37,671 nucleotides of DNA from an uncultured Bacilli bacterium (GTDB taxonomy: Bacteria > Bacillota_I > Bacilli_A > RF39 > UBA660): positions 1 through 37,671 of the forward strand of contig CALVQM010000003.1 of the NCBI GenBank assembly GCA_944358125.1, written 5' to 3'. The notes under the pieces were generated by a model. It was not told the DNA's origin and searched no databases. It saw only the letters and a program-made list of their open reading frames with translations. Numbering within the stretch: the first letter of the stretch is position 1; every line of letters starts with the position of its first letter. Below are positions 1-7,772 of the stretch, piece by piece. The position numbers were made by a program, and so were the translations under genes.

Positions 1-80
1 AGAGAAAACCCTTTTTTTTTTTTTTTTTTAAAACGCATGGATACATGATCTACATCAATCATTATTTCTTTTTTCTTCAT
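1..80 (-). CDS. Polysaccharide ABC exporter ATP-binding subunit (5' fragment)
   Basis: Only the first 26 codons lie in the window; the gene runs off the left edge. It starts with MKKKEIMIDVDHVSMRF and then six lysines. The 'I-V-HVSMRF' opening is typical of the Wzt/TagH-type ATPases that energise export of undecaprenyl-linked polymers. It begins 9 bases after the stop of the permease gene, with a strong GGAGGG ribosome binding site overlapping that stop region, so the two are co-transcribed and form one ABC-2 exporter. The six lysines are encoded by one uninterrupted run of 18 A, an obvious place for slippage. The Walker motifs are outside the window, so the call rests on the start of the protein and on context. 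Confidence 0.72.
   Translation of the reverse strand, partial: MKKKEIMIDVDHVSMRFKKKKKKGFS
12..29 (-). repeat. 18-base homopolymer (poly-A on the coding strand) inside the exporter ATPase gene
   Basis: Eighteen consecutive T on the plus strand read as six AAA lysine codons at residues 18-23 of the ABC ATPase. It is the longest uninterrupted homopolymer I noticed in the window. A tract of this length is prone to replication or transcriptional slippage, and also to sequencing or assembly error. Confidence 0.9.
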
Positions 81-89
81 GTTGCCCTC

Positions 90-884
90 CTATACATAAT
101 AGATAAATTTGTCTTGATTTTTCTTAAAGACAAATATACCAATAAAGAATATTACTAATGCTGATACGGCACATCCTGCAAACTGACCAATAGTAGGACA
201 GTTACCGTAAAGAATTATAGTTCTCGCAAAATTAATAAATTGATACATCGGATTAAACTTCATAATGAATTGCAAAGTTGGATTAATAATTTCGATATCG
301 TACATAATTGGAGTTAAATATGTCCAAATCGTTGTAATAATACCATAGATGTAAAACATGTCTCTTAAAAATACAGAAATGGTAGACAAAATAAAGCCCA
401 TTCCTACGGTAAATAGAAATAGACAAATAAAAGCAAATGGTAATAAGAAATGCCACCAGTTAAGTCCTGTTCCCGTTGCTATAATAACAATATATAAAGG
501 TATTAAAGTTAATAGGAAGTTAATACCTACAAATAAACATTTGGATAATGGAAATATATATTTTGGAATATAAACTTTGTTAATAAGTGAGAAGTTACTA
601 ACAACACTGCTCATAGCTAGGTTTGAAGCTTCATTAAAATAATTGAAGAGTGTTAAACCAATCATTAAATATGCTAAATAACTTACACCTGGAGTACTCA
701 TTCTAAAGACATTCGAAAAAACAATCGCCATAACAGCCATCATTAAAATTGGATATAATAAACTCCAAAGTATACCTAATACACTTCTTTTATATTTTAC
801 TTTAAAATCTCTTGATACTAATTGTTGTAACAAAAAGCCATATTTGATCCATGTATATTTAATATTATTTAAAAATTTTGACAT
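90..884 (-). CDS. ABC-2 type polysaccharide/teichoic acid export permease
   Basis: 264 residues with about six hydrophobic segments. The opening 'LVSRDFKVKYKRSVLGILWSLL' region (residues 22-43) is the signature of ABC-2 permeases of the TagG/KpsM/Wzm family, which move undecaprenyl-linked polymers across the membrane. Length is usual for the family. The start ATG has an AGGAGG ribosome binding site. A promoter with TATAAT lies just upstream. The next gene downstream on the same strand is the exporter ATPase. With the O-antigen-ligase-like protein and TagO further upstream it belongs to a surface polymer locus. Whether the polymer is wall teichoic acid or another polysaccharide cannot be told from this subunit. 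Confidence 0.9.
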   Translation of the reverse strand: MSKFLNNIKYTWIKYGFLLQQLVSRDFKVKYKRSVLGILWSLLYPILMMAVMAIVFSNVFRMSTPGVSYLAYLMIGLTLFNYFNEASNLAMSSVVSNFSLINKVYIPKYIFPLSKCLFVGINFLLTLIPLYIVIIATGTGLNWWHFLLPFAFICLFLFTVGMGFILSTISVFLRDMFYIYGIITTIWTYLTPIMYDIEIINPTLQFIMKFNPMYQFINFARTIILYGNCPTIGQFAGCAVSALVIFFIGIFVFKKNQDKFIYYV

Positions 885-906
885 ACTTCTTTGGCCTCCT
901 ATCTTT

Positions 907-936
907 ATTATAGCATATATTAGACGATATCTGCAA
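907..936 (-). promoter_or_regulatory. Sigma-A promoter for the exporter operon
   Basis: On the minus strand TTGCAG (931-936), an 18-base spacer and TATAAT (907-912) sit just upstream of the permease start. The spacer falls inside a 12-bp inverted repeat, so the promoter may be regulated. Confidence 0.55.
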
Positions 937-947
937 TATCGTCTAAT
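919..947. repeat. Perfect 12-bp inverted repeat overlapping the exporter promoter
   Basis: ATTAGACGATAT (919-930) and ATATCGTCTAAT (936-947) are exact inverted repeats with a 5-base loop. It lies between the end of the DUF4143 ATPase gene and the permease. No T-run follows on the minus strand, so it is a poor terminator in the direction of the genes; it covers the -35 box and spacer, so an operator is possible. On the plus strand it is followed by a T-rich stretch. Confidence 0.6.
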
Positions 948-961
948 TATCTTTTTTTAAA

Positions 962-2170
962 TTATTTTTTATCTAGTAATAACCAATCAATTATATTCAT
1001 TACTTTAATTCCATTAAAATCTTGATTTATGGTTTTATCCATAGTTAAAATTATTTTTTCATAATTATCTTTGATATTTTCTAAACTTCTTATTTCTCTA
1101 TCTCTAACTTTTTCGTCACTTATACTGAGTGATACTTGTAAATATATTATTTCGTTAGGATTTTCAGCAACAAAGTCAACTTCATATTCATAATTTTTTC
1201 CAATGCTTACTTTATATCCGCGTCTTAAAAGTTCTAGATAAACTACATTTTCTAATAAATGGCCTTCATTTATATTTCTAAAGCCTAAAATAATATTTCT
1301 TATACCTGTATCAGATATGTAATATTTCCCTAAAGTTTTTAATACTGATTTATCTTTGATATCAGTTCTATCTGCTTTATATATTATATATGATTTTTCT
1401 AGCATATTTAGATAATTGTCTATTGTTTGATGATTACAATTTGGGGTAATTTTATTGCTATTAAGATAATTACTTATCTTAGTTGATGATATTGGGCTGC
1501 CTATATTATTAGCTAAATATTTGATAATATTTTCTAGTAAAGTGGTATTTTTGAGATTATTTCGATCTATAATATCTTTTTTTACAATTGAATTATATAT
1601 ATCATTTAAATAAGATAATACTAATTCATCATTATTTTTGATTAATGTTATGGCTGGTAATCCGCCATATTTTAAGTATTCATTAAATTTGTCTTCTATG
1701 TTAATAGTATCATAATTATTAAATATTAAAAATTCTTTAAATGATAAAGGATACATTTTGATTTCAATATATCTTCCTGATAAGAGAGTGGAGAATTCGC
1801 TAGATAGCAAATAAGCATTAGAACCCGTTATATAAATATCTATATCAAAATCAACTTTAAAAGAATTTATGGCTTTTTCCCATGATTCTACATTTTGAAC
1901 TTCGTCTAACAATAAATATATTTTATCTTTTCTTATTTTGTCTTTAACAAATTGATATAAATCTTTATAATTTTTTATGTCATCATACATAGCTGACTCA
2001 AAATTTATATAAATTATATTGTCTTCTTTAACTTGATTATTAAGCAAGTAATCTTTGTACATTAGCATTAAAGTAGATTTTCCACTTCTTCTAAGACCAG
2101 TTATAACTTTTATAAACTCTGTATCTTTTAGCATTATCATTTTATTAAGATATTTTTCTCTTATTATCAT
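962..2170 (-). CDS. DUF4143-type ATP-binding protein (AAA_14 family)
   Basis: 402 residues from the ATG at 2170. The N-terminal part has a Walker A loop in 'TGLRRSGKST' and a Walker B in 'IYLLLDEVQNVE'. The C-terminal part has the DUF4143 pattern: a winged-helix-like segment, 'YYISDTGIRN', then 'ENVVYLELLRRGYKV' and a restriction-nuclease-like fold ('YEVDFVAENP' followed by 'IYLQVSLS', where many nucleases have ExK but here Q-V). Function of this very common family is unknown; defence, toxin-like or regulatory roles have been suggested. An upstream in-frame ATG at 2197 is less likely because the -10 box lies downstream of it. The gene has its own promoter and sits between two polysaccharide genes, which suggests an independent insertion. 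Confidence 0.85.
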   Translation of the reverse strand: MIIREKYLNKMIMLKDTEFIKVITGLRRSGKSTLMLMYKDYLLNNQVKEDNIIYINFESAMYDDIKNYKDLYQFVKDKIRKDKIYLLLDEVQNVESWEKAINSFKVDFDIDIYITGSNAYLLSSEFSTLLSGRYIEIKMYPLSFKEFLIFNNYDTINIEDKFNEYLKYGGLPAITLIKNNDELVLSYLNDIYNSIVKKDIIDRNNLKNTTLLENIIKYLANNIGSPISSTKISNYLNSNKITPNCNHQTIDNYLNMLEKSYIIYKADRTDIKDKSVLKTLGKYYISDTGIRNIILGFRNINEGHLLENVVYLELLRRGYKVSIGKNYEYEVDFVAENPNEIIYLQVSLSISDEKVRDREIRSLENIKDNYEKIILTMDKTINQDFNGIKVMNIIDWLLLDKK

Positions 2171-2187
2171 AATATTCACCCATCTAC

Positions 2188-2216
2188 ATAATATCATATG
2201 TTAAAAAGTTTTGCAA
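2188..2216 (-). promoter_or_regulatory. Sigma-A promoter for the DUF4143 ATPase gene
   Basis: TTGCAA (2211-2216), a 17-base spacer and TATTAT (2188-2193) on the minus strand. The start codon at 2170 is only about 11 bases from the expected transcript start. The -35 box lies inside one of two 12-bp direct repeats. Confidence 0.65.
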
Positions 2217-2259
2217 GTGTATTTGCTAAACTTTATTTTTTTTAACTTTTTGCAAGTGT
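2209..2259. repeat. Two 12-bp direct repeats TTTTGCAAGTGT flanking the -35 region
   Basis: TTTTGCAAGTGT occurs exactly at 2209-2220 and 2248-2259, 39 bases apart. One copy contains the -35 box of the DUF4143 ATPase promoter and the other lies further upstream, which is the layout of a repressor or activator site pair. Confidence 0.65.
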
Positions 2260-2275
2260 GTTTTAAAAATTATTT

Positions 2276-3679
2276 TTACTTTATAAAAGTTATGCTTGAT
2301 AAAAATAGCAAAGGAATAAAGATAGCTATTTGGCTAAATATGTTTCCGGTTAAATAGGCGATAAGCAAGAAAAGAGTAATGGATGCAGTAATTAAAACTT
2401 GAAAATAATTGAAATTTTTAATCATTTTAATAATACTTAACACCCATAAACCTGCATACATACCTAAAAATAAGATACAGCCAAGAATACCAAAGGCATA
2501 ATATTGTAAAACGTAATCTCGTTCAATATTAAAAATATTTTGAATGCGGTCATTTGTTATACCAAGCCAAATATCTTTTTTATTATCATTTATTTCTACT
2601 ACTCTTTTAACCATACTAATTTCTAAATAACGATAATCTGCTCTTTTATTAATTGGCTCATTTAAAATATCTAGCCAAAACTCTGGGTCATATTCATATG
2701 GATAACTATGTAAAATGAAATTTTCATTAATCAGTTTTTCTTCATAGTGATTTTTAATATATTCTATATCACTAATATAAGTATCTGCAGTAGATGCAAC
2801 TAGACCTTTAATACTTTTAGGCATTAAATAATCATATACTTCATATCTACTAAAAGTTGGTGAAAACGGAAGAAGAGAAGCATAAACTATTATGATTATG
2901 CCACAAAGTCCGAGTTTTTTCCATTGCAATTTTTCTTTCTTAAGAAAACTTAAAAACATGTAAGCTAGGATTGAGGCAATAAGAACCATTATACTACCTA
3001 AATTTGATACTCTTGTTCCAAGCATTAGGGCAGCAAGCATAATAATAGCTACATACAAAATATTTAGTTTATCTTTAAAGAAAAAATAGCTAGCTAAAGG
3101 AATTAGTACTACTAGAAGACATGCGATTTGATTAGCATACATAAAGAAGCCTTTACTAGCTAATTCATTATAAATATAGTTATTGCTAAACCAGCTAAAG
3201 ATACTTCCTTTTATTACTTCATTATTATAACTACTTAGGGATATGCCAAGGATATTTGTAATAATAATACTGCCACCTATGATAATAATCCAAGATTTTA
3301 TTACTTTCCGGTAATCTTCTTTTTCTAAATTAGAATAATACATTAAATAAATAAAGAATACGGGAATACTCATTTTTACTAAGTAAAGGATTTCATCTAA
3401 ATAGTTATAGTTAAAATTTTCCGGAACTAGTGAATGAAAATCTAGAGCATTCAAATGATGAAATATACCATATATAAGCAAAAAGATTGTATAGATGATA
3501 AGATATTTAATACTTTTTCGGGACTCTTTGTTAATAAAAAATGTCCATAGCAAAAAAATTGCTATGAAAACAATTTGAATTAAAGTAGCATAGTTGTTAT
3601 AAAATATTTCTAGACTAAATACAGGATAGATACACAATAATATCAATAGTAGTCTTTTATAATTTTTAATTTGTAACAT
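2276..3679 (-). CDS. O-antigen ligase/polymerase-like membrane protein
   Basis: 467 residues with about ten or more hydrophobic segments and one large extracytoplasmic loop (roughly residues 275-370), the general plan of Wzy polymerases and WaaL ligases. Such enzymes join or polymerise undecaprenyl-linked glycans on the outer face of the membrane. No short motif settles which of the two it is. It starts 1 base after the tagO stop codon, so it is translationally coupled to the gene that starts lipid-linked glycan synthesis, which supports a role in the same polymer. The assignment rests on topology and context; exact substrate is unknown. Confidence 0.7.
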   Translation of the reverse strand: MLQIKNYKRLLLILLCIYPVFSLEIFYNNYATLIQIVFIAIFLLWTFFINKESRKSIKYLIIYTIFLLIYGIFHHLNALDFHSLVPENFNYNYLDEILYLVKMSIPVFFIYLMYYSNLEKEDYRKVIKSWIIIIGGSIIITNILGISLSSYNNEVIKGSIFSWFSNNYIYNELASKGFFMYANQIACLLVVLIPLASYFFFKDKLNILYVAIIMLAALMLGTRVSNLGSIMVLIASILAYMFLSFLKKEKLQWKKLGLCGIIIIVYASLLPFSPTFSRYEVYDYLMPKSIKGLVASTADTYISDIEYIKNHYEEKLINENFILHSYPYEYDPEFWLDILNEPINKRADYRYLEISMVKRVVEINDNKKDIWLGITNDRIQNIFNIERDYVLQYYAFGILGCILFLGMYAGLWVLSIIKMIKNFNYFQVLITASITLFLLIAYLTGNIFSQIAIFIPLLFLSSITFIK

Positions 3680-3680
3680 A

Positions 3681-4745
3681 TTAATCCTTCAACTTCTTCT
3701 TTTTGTGTTTAGAATGATCATATAATATATCGGTTTTTAAAACAACAAATAAGAGCAAAATCATTAAGGCAACATAAATCGCTATAGCTATTTTATTATC
3801 GCCTAAAACATAAAATATGGATACAGCCGCAAATAAAATGTTAATAAAATAAATGATTAATATGCTTTTGGTTGGTGAATAACGCATTTTTAATAATTGA
3901 TGATGAAAATGCTCTTTATCAGCTTTACCAATATTTTGATGTTTTAATAATCTTCTTAAAATAGCAAAGGCTGTATCGAATATTGGTATAGCAAGTATAC
4001 ATAATGGAACAATTAAGGATGTAATAGTAGTTATTTTAAATCCTAATAAAGCTATAATAGATATCATATATCCTAAAAATAAACTTCCGGTATCACCCAT
4101 AAATATTCTAGCTGGTGGAAAATTATAGAGTAAGAAACCTAGAGTTGATCCTAACATAATTAAAGATAAAATAATGTCTAGACCACCTATTTGATTAAGT
4201 AAAAAGGCAATAATGGCAATAGTTAAGAAATAAATGGAAGATACTCCGGCGGCTAGGCCATCCAAGCCATCAATAAAATTGATGGAGTTTGTTATAGCTA
4301 CAATAAATAAGGTGGATATAAAATAACTTACATATTCATTAATGTAGAATTTCATACCAAACAAACTAATTTCTGTAAAATAAACTTCACCATAAATTAC
4401 TACTAATAAAGCAGCAGCAATTTGAGCAATTAATTTGTATCTAGCTTTTATCGGTTTAATATCATCAAATATACCTGTTAATATTAAAATAAAACCACCT
4501 ATTAATATTGATATCATTTGCGTATTTATTTCGCCAAATATGGCATATCCAATTAAGAAAGCACCATATATAGCTAAGCCACCTAATCTAGGCATAGGTT
4601 TTTTATGTACTTTTCTTTCATTTGGATAATCTAATGCACCGATGTGAAGAGCAATTTTTTTGGCTAATGGTGTTAATAGAGCACTAATTAGAAAAGTTAT
4701 TGCTACTATTAAAAACACATTAAAACCATTTACTTCTAAGTTCAT
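3681..4745 (-). CDS. tagO: Undecaprenyl-phosphate N-acetylglucosaminyl-1-phosphate transferase (TagO/WecA family)
   Basis: 354 residues, polytopic. It has all the hallmarks of the MraY/WecA/TagO family: 'NERKVHKKPMPRLGG' near residue 40, the acidic 'FDDIKP' near 90, 'NFIDGLDGLAAG' near 155, 'FMGDTGSLFLGY' near 215 and the histidine motif 'HFHHQLL' near 280. It transfers a sugar-1-phosphate from a UDP-sugar to undecaprenyl phosphate at the inner face of the membrane, the first step for wall teichoic acid or other surface polymers. The start has an AAGGTGG ribosome binding site and a promoter upstream. It leads a two-gene unit with the polymerase/ligase-like protein. WecA-like use for another polysaccharide is possible. 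Confidence 0.93.
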   Translation of the reverse strand: MNLEVNGFNVFLIVAITFLISALLTPLAKKIALHIGALDYPNERKVHKKPMPRLGGLAIYGAFLIGYAIFGEINTQMISILIGGFILILTGIFDDIKPIKARYKLIAQIAAALLVVIYGEVYFTEISLFGMKFYINEYVSYFISTLFIVAITNSINFIDGLDGLAAGVSSIYFLTIAIIAFLLNQIGGLDIILSLIMLGSTLGFLLYNFPPARIFMGDTGSLFLGYMISIIALLGFKITTITSLIVPLCILAIPIFDTAFAILRRLLKHQNIGKADKEHFHHQLLKMRYSPTKSILIIYFINILFAAVSIFYVLGDNKIAIAIYVALMILLLFVVLKTDILYDHSKHKKKKLKD

Positions 4746-4763
4746 ATTACCACCTTATAATTC

Positions 4764-4792
4764 ATTATATCAATAAAAGTTGAATTAGTAAA
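4764..4792 (-). promoter_or_regulatory. Sigma-A promoter for tagO
   Basis: TTTACT (4787-4792), a 17-base spacer and TATAAT (4764-4769) on the minus strand, 18 bases before the tagO start codon. Confidence 0.6.
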
Positions 4793-4808
4793 AGCATTTT
4801 TTAGCATT

Positions 4809-4840
4809 TTAAAAAAGAATGTCCAATTTTTGAACATTCT
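4809..4840 (-). terminator. Intrinsic terminator after the cysS operon
   Basis: AGAATGT (4816-4822) pairs with ACATTCT (4834-4840). On the minus strand the hairpin is followed by a run of T. The stem reaches into the stop codon of the metallopeptidase-like gene. Confidence 0.7.
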
Positions 4841-5465
4841 ATCTAAAATAATTAATAAAACTATAGGGCATGGTAGCTATCTTTGTTAAAGAAATTAGAA
4901 GACAATATTTTTTATAATTTTCTATTGGTTTAATTAGACGCTCTTTTTCTATTTGCTCATATAGCTTATCTAATTCTTCTTTACTTTTAAATAAGCTTGC
5001 TAGTAAAATAAATTCTATAATAAAAGCTACTATAAATATAAGTGTACCTAAACGAATTGTAAATATATGATGAGTAATACTTCCTAGAATGATTAATACA
5101 TAACTTATTAGTACTAAAAAAGCATTTATTTTACGAGCTAAAGAAATATTCTTCCGGTTTGGATCAGCTTCTAAAGCAGTGTTTATGGCTATAATCCCTG
5201 CATAAGCATTTTCACCGTCAAAGACATCAGGTGATAATTTAATTACATTACGTTCTTTGTTATAATGATCTAAATATTTACCATTTTTCTTAATAATATG
5301 TGGTTCTTCTTCACAATAAACACTTGTTAGTTTTCTTGCTATTTCAAAGCCTGATAAATTAGCTTTATTTTTTAGTTCTTTGGTCGTTTCGGCAACAGTT
5401 CTAATAAGAATATTTATTAATACTAATAATATTAAAACAATAATAAACAAGATATCTATAATCAT
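4839..5465 (-). CDS. Zn_peptidase_2/YugP-like membrane protein lacking the HExxH zinc site
   Basis: 208 residues with an N-terminal membrane segment (about 3-23) and hydrophobic segments around 115-165. It aligns by eye with the YugP-type 'putative neutral zinc metallopeptidase' family: 'LSGFEIARKL' near residue 37, 'LDHYNKERNVIKLSPDVF' near 65, then an alanine-rich helix. In the family that helix carries HEVGHAIQ; here the same place reads 'AINTALEAD', so both zinc-binding histidines and the catalytic glutamate are gone. The protein is otherwise intact, so it is probably a catalytically dead relative with a structural or regulatory role. Its ATG overlaps the cysS stop codon (TAATG), so it is translationally coupled to cysS. 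What it does is unknown. Confidence 0.7.
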   Translation of the reverse strand: MIIDILFIIVLILLVLINILIRTVAETTKELKNKANLSGFEIARKLTSVYCEEEPHIIKKNGKYLDHYNKERNVIKLSPDVFDGENAYAGIIAINTALEADPNRKNISLARKINAFLVLISYVLIILGSITHHIFTIRLGTLIFIVAFIIEFILLASLFKSKEELDKLYEQIEKERLIKPIENYKKYCLLISLTKIATMPYSFINYFR

Positions 5466-6856
5466 TATTTTACCTCATAGATGGTTCCTTCACGAGTATC
5501 TTTTAAAATAATTCCATCTTTTTCTAATTTACCTCTTATTTCATCTGCTAAAGCAAAATCTTTATTCTTTTTAGCTTCACTTCTTTTTTCAATCATTTCT
5601 AAAATATAAACTTCATCTATATTTTTCTTTTCTTCTTTAAGTAAATCTAGAGATAAGACTTTATCCATTTCTTTAATTATTTCTAGTTTTGTAAGATCGC
5701 TAGTATCCTCTTTTAGAATATCATACAATAAAGTTATGGCATTAGCTGTATTTAAATCGTCTTCTAGACATTCTTTAAATCTGGTAACATATGTTTCTTT
5801 TAGCTTTTCATCTAATATACCTTCTTGTTTTAAAGCTTTTATTCTTGCTTTTAATTTGTTATAAGCGTTCTGTGCACCACTTAAAGAGTCAAGAGAAAAT
5901 GTTAATTGTTTGCGGTAATGACTAAGTAAAACCATAAAACGATAGCTTAATGGATTAAAGCCATTTTCTTCTAAATAAGACACGGTTAAAACATGGCCTT
6001 TCGATTTACTCATTTTACCTGTGGCATCATTTAAGTGTTCCCCGTGTACCCAATATTTACACCATTCATGGCCAAGATAAGCTTCACTTTGCGCTATTTC
6101 ATTGGTATGATGAGGGAATATATTATCTACTCCTCCACAATGAATATCTAAATATTCGCCAAGATATTTTATCGAAATACCACTACATTCAATATGCCAA
6201 CCAGGATAACCTTTACCAAAAGGACTATCCCATTTTAATTCCTGGGAATCAAATTTTGATTTGGTAAACCATAAAGCAAAGTCAGTTTTATTTTTTTTGT
6301 TAGTATCTTCTTCTACAGTATCTCTAACACCACTAATTAGTTCTTCACCAACATGATTAGTTAGTTTGTAATAATCATCTAATTTAGATGTATCAAAATA
6401 TACGTTTCCTCCTGCCTGATAAGCATATCCTGTATCTAATAGTTTTGTAATAATTTTAATGTATTCATCTATGTTTTTGGTGGCTGGACTAACAATATCA
6501 GGTTTTTTAATATTTAATTTTTCCGCGTCTTTAAAGAATGCTTCAGTATAAAATTTAGCAATATCTAATACAGTTTTATTTTCTTTTTTAGCACTCTTAA
6601 CCATTTTATCATCACCAGTATCAGCATCACTTGTTAGATGGCCTACGTCTGTTATATTCATAACACGTGTTACATCAAATCCAATAAACCGTAATGTTTT
6701 TTCTAGTATATCTTCCATGATATATGTTCTTAAGTTACCAATGTGAGCATAACTGTAAACCGTAGGACCACAAGTGTACATTTTTACAACTCCCTTTTCC
6801 CAGGGAATAAAATTCTCTATTTTTCTAGTTAAAGTATTATATAATTTCATATGCAA
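5465..6856 (-). CDS. cysS: Cysteinyl-tRNA synthetase
   Basis: 463 residues, full length for this class I synthetase, which charges tRNA-Cys in the cytoplasm. Visible motifs: Cys29 in 'YTCGPTVY' and the HIGH-type 'HIGN' at 38-41; the zinc ligands in 'HIECSG' and 'HHTNEIAQ'; and 'KMSKS' near residue 280. The C-terminal anticodon-binding part ends in 'EGTIYEVK'. An AAGGA site lies before the ATG at 6856; a second ATG two codons later is also possible. No T-box leader is visible in the roughly 190 bases upstream: there is no AGGGTGG-type antiterminator and no specifier stem. A promoter is not clear. Confidence 0.97.
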   Translation of the reverse strand: MHMKLYNTLTRKIENFIPWEKGVVKMYTCGPTVYSYAHIGNLRTYIMEDILEKTLRFIGFDVTRVMNITDVGHLTSDADTGDDKMVKSAKKENKTVLDIAKFYTEAFFKDAEKLNIKKPDIVSPATKNIDEYIKIITKLLDTGYAYQAGGNVYFDTSKLDDYYKLTNHVGEELISGVRDTVEEDTNKKNKTDFALWFTKSKFDSQELKWDSPFGKGYPGWHIECSGISIKYLGEYLDIHCGGVDNIFPHHTNEIAQSEAYLGHEWCKYWVHGEHLNDATGKMSKSKGHVLTVSYLEENGFNPLSYRFMVLLSHYRKQLTFSLDSLSGAQNAYNKLKARIKALKQEGILDEKLKETYVTRFKECLEDDLNTANAITLLYDILKEDTSDLTKLEIIKEMDKVLSLDLLKEEKKNIDEVYILEMIEKRSEAKKNKDFALADEIRGKLEKDGIILKDTREGTIYEVK

Positions 6857-6999
6857 AGTTTCCTTTCTTGCTATTATTATATTATAAAGTCAGATGAATT
6901 TAAAGAATTATATTAAAGAAAATGATTAATAAATTTGTGATGTCAATTATTAACATTGAACTTTTAAAAAAATAGAGAAATTTGGGGATATTCTTATAA

Positions 7000-7035
7000 G
7001 ATAAAAAGGATTATTAATAAGCATATTAATAATCC
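7000..7035 (-). terminator. Intrinsic terminator upstream of cysS
   Basis: GGATTATTAAT (7008-7018) and ATTAATAATCC (7025-7035) form a perfect 11-bp stem. On the minus strand it is followed by TTTTT. It ends the transcript of the 171-aa protein gene and insulates cysS from it. Confidence 0.8.
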
Positions 7036-7046
7036 AAAATTACAAT

Positions 7047-7562
7047 TTAATGACGAGCTTTATTTTCTGTTTCTTCTAACATATAGCCATATGAGGTATT
7101 TATAGCATCAATTAATTTAGTTGCTTGTTCTAAATTAAGATCTCCTTTTTGACATTTAGTTTTAATATTATTCAAGTGTTGTTCCATTTCCATTTCAAGT
7201 TCTTCTCTAGTTTTAGGTCTTGCTACTAAATGTGATTCACTTGCGTTACTTGCTAAAACGCCTTCCGTTATAACTTTATCTGATGGTCTGGTACCATAGC
7301 GATAGCTTAAATATTGATCAGCAGCCTTTTTAGCTTTTTCTTTTTCAATTTGATTTAAATAATCTTGATGTAGCATTTCTTCTATTTGTTTTAAATTATC
7401 TAGTCTTTCATAGCCTTTATCTACAGCTATTTGAATTGATGTACTACTCAAGGTAATTTCTCCTTGAACCCAGCGTTTCATTAGATCTTCTATTTTTTTC
7501 TCTAATTCCCATCTTTCAGAAAATGCTTTCATATAGCTTTCGTATATTTCTTGACTTTTCAT
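7047..7562 (-). CDS. Hypothetical charged, helical protein
   Basis: 171 residues, not recognised. It has no signal peptide or membrane segment. Residues 1-90 and 115-165 are rich in Glu, Lys, Gln and Leu and look mostly alpha-helical, possibly coiled coil; a middle segment, 'YLSYRYGTRPSDKVITEG' (84-101), looks less structured. A GAGGGAG ribosome binding site precedes the ATG. It is a single-gene unit, closed by a strong terminator, with a palindrome resembling an operator about 65 bases upstream of the start. The segregated charge and helix content suggest a scaffolding or nucleic-acid-associated protein, but nothing in the sequence proves that. Confidence 0.75.
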   Translation of the reverse strand: MKSQEIYESYMKAFSERWELEKKIEDLMKRWVQGEITLSSTSIQIAVDKGYERLDNLKQIEEMLHQDYLNQIEKEKAKKAADQYLSYRYGTRPSDKVITEGVLASNASESHLVARPKTREELEMEMEQHLNNIKTKCQKGDLNLEQATKLIDAINTSYGYMLEETENKARH

Positions 7563-7626
7563 AATAGTATTCTCCCTCTATTATTATTTTAACATTTTTT
7601 TCTTTATTAATATTTATTTTCCTTCT

Positions 7627-7642
7627 TGACATTTAATTGTCA
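7627..7642. promoter_or_regulatory. 16-bp palindrome, possible operator
   Basis: TGACATTTAATTGTCA matches its reverse complement at 14 of 16 positions. On the minus strand it lies just after a TATATTAT sequence that could be the -10 box for the 171-aa protein gene, a typical operator position. It is not a CIRCE element (TTAGCACTC-N9-GAGTGCTAA). Confidence 0.4.
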
Positions 7643-7772
7643 TAATATAAAATTGGCTTGGATTTTAATTTTATTATCACATTTTTCCATAGTTTTCCAT
7701 GTCTATTTTTCACAAAAATCTATAGTTTTTAAACTTTTGTTTTCACCTTTTTCTTATTAGCTAGAATATTTA

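Noticed and set aside
6857-7046. T-box leader controlling cysS
   Set aside because: The gap is about 190 bases and is partly taken by another gene's terminator; no specifier stem, no AGGGTGGNACCGCG-type antiterminator and no cysS-proximal terminator are visible.
7563-7772. Heat-shock (CIRCE or CtsR) control near the GroEL-like gene
   Set aside because: The chaperonin gene is transcribed from the 11.3 kb promoter, and neither CIRCE (TTAGCACTC-N9-GAGTGCTAA) nor a CtsR heptad repeat is present.
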